Source of the DNA: Sclerodactyla briareus
Taxonomy: Eukaryota > Echinodermata > Holothuroidea > Dendrochirotida > Sclerodactylidae
Direction of reading: 5' to 3'
DNA: 64,000 nt
Assembly (NCBI GenBank): GCA_026419785.1
Contig: JAODTK010003599.1
Location: forward strand, 124,001 to 188,000
The position numbers and the translations under genes are program-made. Positions within the stretch are counted from its first letter, which is position 1. Each line of letters starts with the position of its first letter. This document shows, piece by piece, positions 58,440 to 64,000 of this stretch. A model generated the notes under the pieces. That model was not told the origin of the DNA and searched no databases. It saw nothing but the letters and a program-made list of their open reading frames with translations.

Positions 58440-59770
58440 ATATGCTGAAAAACAACTTGCCGTTTATTTGGCGTCGAGTTAGAAACCATTTCATTCGGTT
58501 GCCGGACCAGAGGCTGGTTATTCCGTTGCGATTCCATCATTATCACGCGATTCCGGTTCTTCGCCAGTTCGTTGACCATAGAGCCTTCAGCCTCCTCCAA
58601 CAAAAATGCATGGGGATGGAGGATTCTTCGGGGGTTGCAGGATAATTTCCCTCCAATTTTATGTCGCCATTTCGAGATGCTGAGGTAATTCTATCCCAGG
58701 TCCCCGTGACGTCGGGTTCAGCTGCACTTATGCAGCCGTCAGACAGATACCAGGTGTATGTCCCATTACCAGTGTTGCCTCTATTGCCGTTGCATCTTCG
58801 TCTTTCTGGGACAAGATAGCTGGCGTCGACTCCCGCTAACAGCTTGTCCGGACGTTCCTTCTTCTGTTATACCAGGGTCCCGGTCCTCCATGGATTGGCG
58901 CGGAGAAAGATGGTTCCTCTTCGCCCTTTGGAACAAAGGAGACTCTCCGCCAATGCCTTATCTCCCGATCTTTGCCGCTTTCCTCCATGTCTACGGGGCT
59001 TCTCCTACTTCAGCTTCGCCACGTCGTCTGGTTGTTGGCCGACGCTTCCTCTTCACTGGGAGTGGAGGCTCCTTGCGCTACCATGCCGCCTTCCTCGGGT
59101 TGATTACGCCGGTTCCTCCCCAATTTTAGGGGCGGTTTGAGAATGTCTCTGCTTCTGTGCCGCGCCATTTCTGGGGAGTTGGCGGTTATTTCTTCGGTAT
59201 TTCAGGGACAGCATCAGCTGATTCTCAGGTACCCCGTTATCCACTTTCTATGACGTTTTGAGGGGTGTCTCCCCATAAGGACAGCGGTGACTGTCGATTT
59301 TACTTCATTTGGTTGTTACCATATCGCATTGGGGTTCGGAGGATGGTGCCCCTCGCCTTTAGGTAACCTCACCTTCCATGGCGACTGAAGGGGCGCTTCT
59401 CCGCCCGCTCCGTTGTTGGCTACCGATTTACCCCATCTTTAGCCGTTAATCAGTTTTCTGTCGTTTTTAGACGGTTTGAGCAGTACCCTTCGACTTTGTT
59501 CCATCAAGCATTTTCGGTTGATGCAGTCTTTTCGCAGGTGATTGAACGGGGTTTTCTTTGGTATTCTGTGATGGCTGGAGATGTAATCTGCGATCTTTTA
59601 CACCAATATTTCTGCTTTACCACTTCCCACTATAGCTGTAACACAGTGGTCCACTCTTCTACATGTCCGGGACCATTATCCGGACCAGAAAGAATCTTTT
59701 CTTCCGGTCCTTCCTCCGTTTGCTTCCCTCTCGATAAACATCCACCCATGATTTTCCTCCTAGTGTGAAC
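58440..59770. other. Unassigned segment with few stops, possibly decayed element
   Basis: Composition shifts to pyrimidine-rich on the plus strand and purine-rich on the minus strand. Several plus-strand frames (58442-58645, 58758-59129, 59496-59768) and long minus-strand stretches lack stops. The minus-strand readings are rich in charged residues, as in retroelement gag or ORF1 proteins. I recognise no domain in either direction, so no function is assigned. Confidence 0.35.
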
Positions 59771-60299
59771 GCACCACAATTGACAACAGAAGGGAAACTC
59801 GTTATGCCAAGATTTCCTGAAACAACCGGATGAACTGAAATATTTAAACTAGATCTAGGCTGATAAAATGCTGCAAAAGGCTAACGCCAAATTACTCTCA
59901 CTCGCTAATGGGAGCAACTATGATTCTGACTTTTGCCAAACTGGTGATAATAGTCTGACTACATTACCGGTGTTAGGACTATGACCTATTTCTGAATAAT
60001 AAATGAAACACCAGCGTCCGGTAATAACTCCGCCTTAGTGAACACAAACCGCAGAATTTTAAATAGGACAATAACGAGCATGCAGTTACAGTTCAGGGAT
60101 GACGTTCGCCTTTTCAGGAAGAAGGGTCGTTGAGAGGGACTATTATTAAAGGACTAAAAAAATGGAACACGGGATTAGAATATATTGGACGCATGCATCT
60201 GGTTTAAAACGTTGGTGGCGCCAATGATCTATTCGCTGCTGAAAGATTCATTAAGTCTCATCAAGGAATCTTAATGATAAAACCAACAACAGCGACAAT

Positions 60300-60507
60300 A
60301 ATAATGATAATCAACAATAGAGTTTAGTTCAGTTAGTAAGGGTCGGAAGAGACTCCTCATATAATAATAATAAATAATAGTAATTAATTAATAATAGAAT
60401 AATAATAATAATAATTACTAATAATAATAATAATCAATCAATTAATTAATCCTAATAATAATAATTATAATAATACTAATAATATAATAAGAAGAATAAT
60501 AATAAGG
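60300..60507. repeat. (AAT)n tract with a LINE 3'-UTR scrap
   Basis: The start, 60320-60358, has 'gttagtaagggtcggaagag' and 'actcctcat', which matches 61255-61288 beside the minus-strand LINE fragment. It is followed by about 140 bp of AAT-type repeats. Confidence 0.7.
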
Positions 60508-60960
60508 ATGAATTTGAAGTCAAGATCATGTACGAAACTTCGAGTGCGAAACGGACAGGTCAATCACAGCGAGAAGACAGATCTCGTGTCCGGGATCAAG
60601 CAGGGGACAGCCAAGATCATAGAGTCGCCAATACAGACCAGATCACAACAGCAAAGCAGAGAGAAAAGACAAGAGTCGAGAAAATATCAAGACCTGAGAC
60701 TGGAGATACTGCGACTATGGGATGTCAGCGCTTAAGTAATTCCAGTGGTAGATGGGCGCTGGGGGGCATGGAACCCGAACTTTGAGGACACCTTCAGAAG
60801 ATACCTGGAAGCCTGAACACCAGGCAACTACCCAAAAACAAGCAATCCTGGAACCGCCCAATAATGAGACGAGTTATGGACCTCTCAGGAATCCGTGTGG
60901 CTTCCGAGGCCGCGTTTGTAATATGTACATACATCCCAACATTGTAATAGTTGCTGAGAA
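60508..60960 (+). mobile_element. LINE 3' end (5'-truncated non-LTR retrotransposon)
   Basis: Plus-strand frames encode the typical end of an invertebrate non-LTR retrotransposon polyprotein. They read REKRQESRKYQDLRLEILRL, WDVSA, VIPVVDGRWGAWNPNFED, TFRRYLEA, QKQAIL and IMRRVMDLSGIRVASEAA. The pattern KYQDL..EI.RLW....VIPVV.GALG...Q..A.LGTA.I.R.V is known from such elements. Frameshifts and a stop interrupt it. It ends in AATAAAG and an (AAT)n tail. Confidence 0.75.
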
Positions 60961-61250
60961 ATAAAGAATAATAATAATAATAATAATGATAATAATAATA
61001 ATAATAATTAATAATAATAATATAATTAATAATAATAATAATAATAATATAATAATAATACTAATAAAAAAAAGAAAAAACTAAAAACACTAAAACACTA
61101 AAAAAAAGAAAAACATAATAATAATAATATAATATAGTATAATAATAATAATAATAATAATATAATAATAATATAATAATAATAATAATAATAATAATAC
61201 ATAATAATAATATAATAATAATAATAATATATAATAAAATAAAATAATTG
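60961..61250. repeat. (AAT)n tract shared by two convergent LINE tails
   Basis: About 290 bp of AAT/ATA repeats with two short A-rich interruptions (61070-61112). It follows the 3' end of the plus-strand LINE and, read on the minus strand as (ATT)n, the 3' end of the minus-strand LINE. Confidence 0.9.
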
Positions 61251-61650
61251 GTTTAGTTTAGTAAGGGTCAGGAAGGAAGAATCCTCATGACTGACCCTGA
61301 AACCGCTATAACCCAAAAGTAGTGAAACAGAACTGGAAGGAACGCACATTTCCAGAAGAACAAATAAAGACTTGTCTTGAAGGCATTAACACTCTTAGAC
61401 CAAAACACCGTCTTCAGGAAGGCTGTTCCACCCATTGATTCACTCATTGAAAGAAAAATTCTTCCGAATATCAAACCTGCAACGTTTACGAAAGCATCAG
61501 TCGGTCCCCCACTCAGTGGTAACATTAGAAAAATTCAAAGGAGTAGTTGAAGGAAAGGCTATCGAAAGTATGGTCGATTTCGGAAACCTGAATCAAATCA
61601 CCTCGAATTCGCCTCAGCTCCAGTTGAGTAAACCGAGACGCTTTTATCTT
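61251..61650 (-). mobile_element. LINE 3' end (CR1/L2-like), minus strand
   Basis: Read on the minus strand, frames encode RKIKASRFTQLELRRIRGDL, IQV, then NVTTEW, FRKRCRFDIRKNFSFNE, INGWNSLPEDGVL and NAFKTSL. These are the usual C-terminal motifs of CR1/L2-type reverse transcriptase polyproteins (RR.RGDLI, R..FF..RV.N.WN.LP..VV, ..FK..L). Stops and frameshifts show that it is inactive. It is 5'-truncated or unrecognisable beyond about 61650. Confidence 0.8.
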
Positions 61651-62447
61651 TCTTGACACGGCAAATCTTGCAGATACTTAATTGAGCTGGTAGAGCTCCT
61701 TTGACTGTTCTGACCAATGACAACTTATCTTTCGAAAAGAGGAATTCCACATATTCACGGAACACTCCATGTGAGGTCTTACCAACAACCTCACAACAAT
61801 ATCTCTTAAAAAAAGAGAATTACGTTTAAAGTTCCATTCAGCCTTCGAAATATTCGAGAACTGAAATGAGCATCAATGATATTGAACATAATTGATTGCA
61901 TCGTTCCCTGCCTCATCTTCAAGAAGAACTTCCGTCCGGCAAACTAACAGCACTCAAATCATTTCTATTTTGAACTGGAGAAAATATTGATCAGTCCGCG
62001 AAATTAAAAAAAATGCCGGTCAGGCCCCGAAACAAATATTTTTTTTTCGCACCGGGACATATTCAACAAAATTACTAATTTTGCCCTAATGCTATTGTTC
62101 GACCATATTTCTTTTCAATTGTAGTTTTTATATCAGTCGATGCAATAGATTACTACACTATGGGTAGATTCGTGATGGAAAGAAGGACTGAAAAATAAAT
62201 TACCTTTTTTAGCACTTCCGAACATCACTCAGTGTTTGGAAGGTTTAAAAGTAGAATAGAAAATCACACTATGATTTTTTCCAAATTTACCGCTTGAATA
62301 TTTTGACCATTCAAACAAAAGGAAGCGTTGCAGTTAGTGAGAACCGAAAGCCCTTTTCGGCGTTAATAAAACTTTGCCAACCGGAAGACCATTTGGAGAT
62401 TTGGTCTAAATCCCTGGTACAATTGCAAAATCCATGGCGGCGATCAC

Positions 62448-62475
62448 GGGGGGGGGGGGGGGGGGGGGGGGGGGG
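62448..62475. repeat. Poly-G run (28 G) in a GC hairpin element
   Basis: 'ggcggcgatcac' leads into the run, then 'gacagtccacccaatattt' and a second G run (62506-62517). The same layout occurs in the elements at 46440 and 50990. The CG-palindrome CGCGCTGCGCGCGCTG is at 62667. Confidence 0.75.
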
Positions 62476-63469
62476 AAACGGGGGACAGTCCACCCAATAT
62501 TTTTAGTGGGGGGGGGGAATTAATTTCAAATGTCCCCCATTGTGCCGGATGGTGAGAAAAAGTCCTACAATCAAAAGTACAGTACAGCCATAACAAAAAA
62601 GTCTAAACTCATTTTCTTATTATATTGCTTAAATGTTATGTAAAGGCCGAAAGGCACAAAAAAAATCGCGCTGCGCGCGCTGTATCCTTTTTTTTCCGCT
62701 ACATGTATAATACAAGAGGCCCATTTATACAATAACTTTGTCAATTCTGGCAAATATGATTTTTCTCCATACGTGTCATCTTCAAGTGTGGAGACATTGG
62801 GTAGGCCAAAAGGAGGAATTTGGTTTGGGACATGAATGTTGCACCCCCTCTCTCCCCACTACAACAATGCTGGAATCCAACTGCCATTTTCTTTAACACT
62901 GCACCAAAAGTTTTTGTTACTTCCTGCCCTTATTGTTCGACTGGCTTTGCAGCCTGACGTGCTGTTTTTTTTTAAATAAAAGATGAAAACTTTATGTAAC
63001 GAAAAACAACAGCGCACAGGGGATCGTGCACACAGTATGGAAGTTACGTGATTGACGTATGGCAGTATGGCACTACACAGGCGCGAAGCGGAGAGAAAAT
63101 TCTGCGACGGAGAAATTTGGACGAACGATTTGAACGGAAACAAGTCTGAAAAATGACCAAATTGTCTGCTGACTGGCTCAAATCCTTTTATTCAAATGCC
63201 CGAAAAATGCACACATTTTCCATGACAGTGATGTTCAAGCGAATTTTCAATCTGCGGGCCGCAGCCTCCAACCCAATGGAAGGGTCCTCGATGGAAGATC
63301 TCTAAAACATGGCTATGGTAAGAATGGAGACCACGATGAAGAAATGTACGGATTAACATCGATCAGCTCTCGGAAACTTATTGTCAATTTCCGTGATTGC
63401 TTACTCTGCCATAAGTCAACGGGAAGGCCGCCCCTGCAATCTGAATGGGGGGGGGTTGGTCTGTAAGCT

Positions 63470-63960
63470 ATTTTCTTGTACGCAACGCGTCAACCTGCTG
63501 GTCGCCGCGAATTGTAATGAATCAGCATAGATCAGGTACTTCAAGAGCGTTTCTTGAGATGTACATTTCAGAAATTTATTGGAAATTTTTGGGATGTTGC
63601 TTACTGGCCATAAGGCCCAGGAAGTACCGTTTCCGGCAACTTGGGGATTCGTAAGGCTCAAAATTTCCTTGTACCCTACGCGTCAGCCACTGATGCTGGC
63701 CCAAATTGTAAGGAAGAAACATCGAACAGGCTCCTTCCAATCCTGCAATCTGGGGGTCTGTAAAACTAAAATTCCTTGTACCCTACGCGTCAACAACCGA
63801 CGGTGGCCCAAATCGTACGGAATAAACATGATCGTTCCCTCAAGAATGTTTCTTGAAATAAAATTCGGGAATTTATTGCCAATTTTAGGGATGTTGCTCA
63901 CTGCCATCTGGCCCAGGAAGTGCCGTTTCCTGCATCTGGGGGTCTGTAGCGGTCAGGAAT
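63470..63960 (+). repeat. Low-copy tandem repeat at the window end
   Basis: 'ttccttgtaccctacgcgtc' occurs near 63664 and 63771, with a variant near 63471. 'gggatgttgctcactg' with 'aggaagtgccgtttcctgc' recurs near 63590 and 63888. The unit also has relatives near 52570-52680 ('gaactgccgttcctgcc', 'ttttcttgtacgctacgcgc'). Confidence 0.75.
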
Positions 63961-64000
63961 AGGTTGCTTAAAGAAATTCACTTTTTTCTTTTTTGCCTCT

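Noticed and set aside
61268-61525. 85-codon minus-strand frame as a distinct small gene
   Set aside because: It is one of three frames covering the LINE fragment. The reverse transcriptase C-terminal motifs lie partly in another frame.

Overview
This window is eukaryotic nuclear DNA, most likely from a marine invertebrate. Its one recognisable gene is split into many short exons with GT/AG borders and long introns. The introns hold several low-copy tandem repeat families (units of about 110-250 bp), tRNA-derived SINE-like elements, LINE 3' ends, many long poly-G or poly-C runs, and GC-palindromic repeats. The style of the repeats (ACCAG...CTGGT hairpin AGCTC elements, 'ggtcaaaggtcatctaggggtc' arrays) suggests an echinoderm, hemichordate or amphioxus-like genome, but the sequence alone does not settle the species.

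Region 1-41213 (+ strand) is the mitochondrial translation elongation factor G1 gene (GFM1, mtEF-G1). I mapped 19 exons, in collinear order, from the P-loop of the GTPase domain (493) to a TGA stop (41211-41213). The exon with the start codon and mitochondrial transit peptide lies upstream of the window. One short segment between domains II and III was not found. The splice sites are intact and the encoded protein is strongly conserved, but most exons carry 1-2 nt indels, several of them homopolymer-length changes. I read this as assembly error rather than pseudogene decay.

The most unusual structure is in the GFM1 introns. Three of its splice signals lie in or next to tandem arrays. The end of the exon at 3517-3681, with its donor, is repeated about ten more times (3720-5130). 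The donor of the exon at 22176-22232 opens a 13-unit array of 39-43 bp, most units starting with GTAAG (22233-22745). The polypyrimidine tract before the exon at 20001 is a 14-bp minisatellite. A piece of the domain V exon (38769-38933) also recurs about 160 bp downstream. The 7.6-kb intron 25588-33209 holds a roughly 6-kb insertion (about 26380-32405) that splits a dispersed repeat and is flanked by the 8-bp direct repeat ATATGTCT.

Region 41214-64000 has no gene that I can identify. It holds dispersed repeats, a satellite-like array of about 180-250 bp units (47080-48400), GC hairpin elements, an AT-rich stretch (54200-57500), an unassigned segment with few stops (58440-59770), and two convergent LINE 3' ends that share one (AAT)n tract (60300-61650). 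The last 0.6 kb is another low-copy repeat block.
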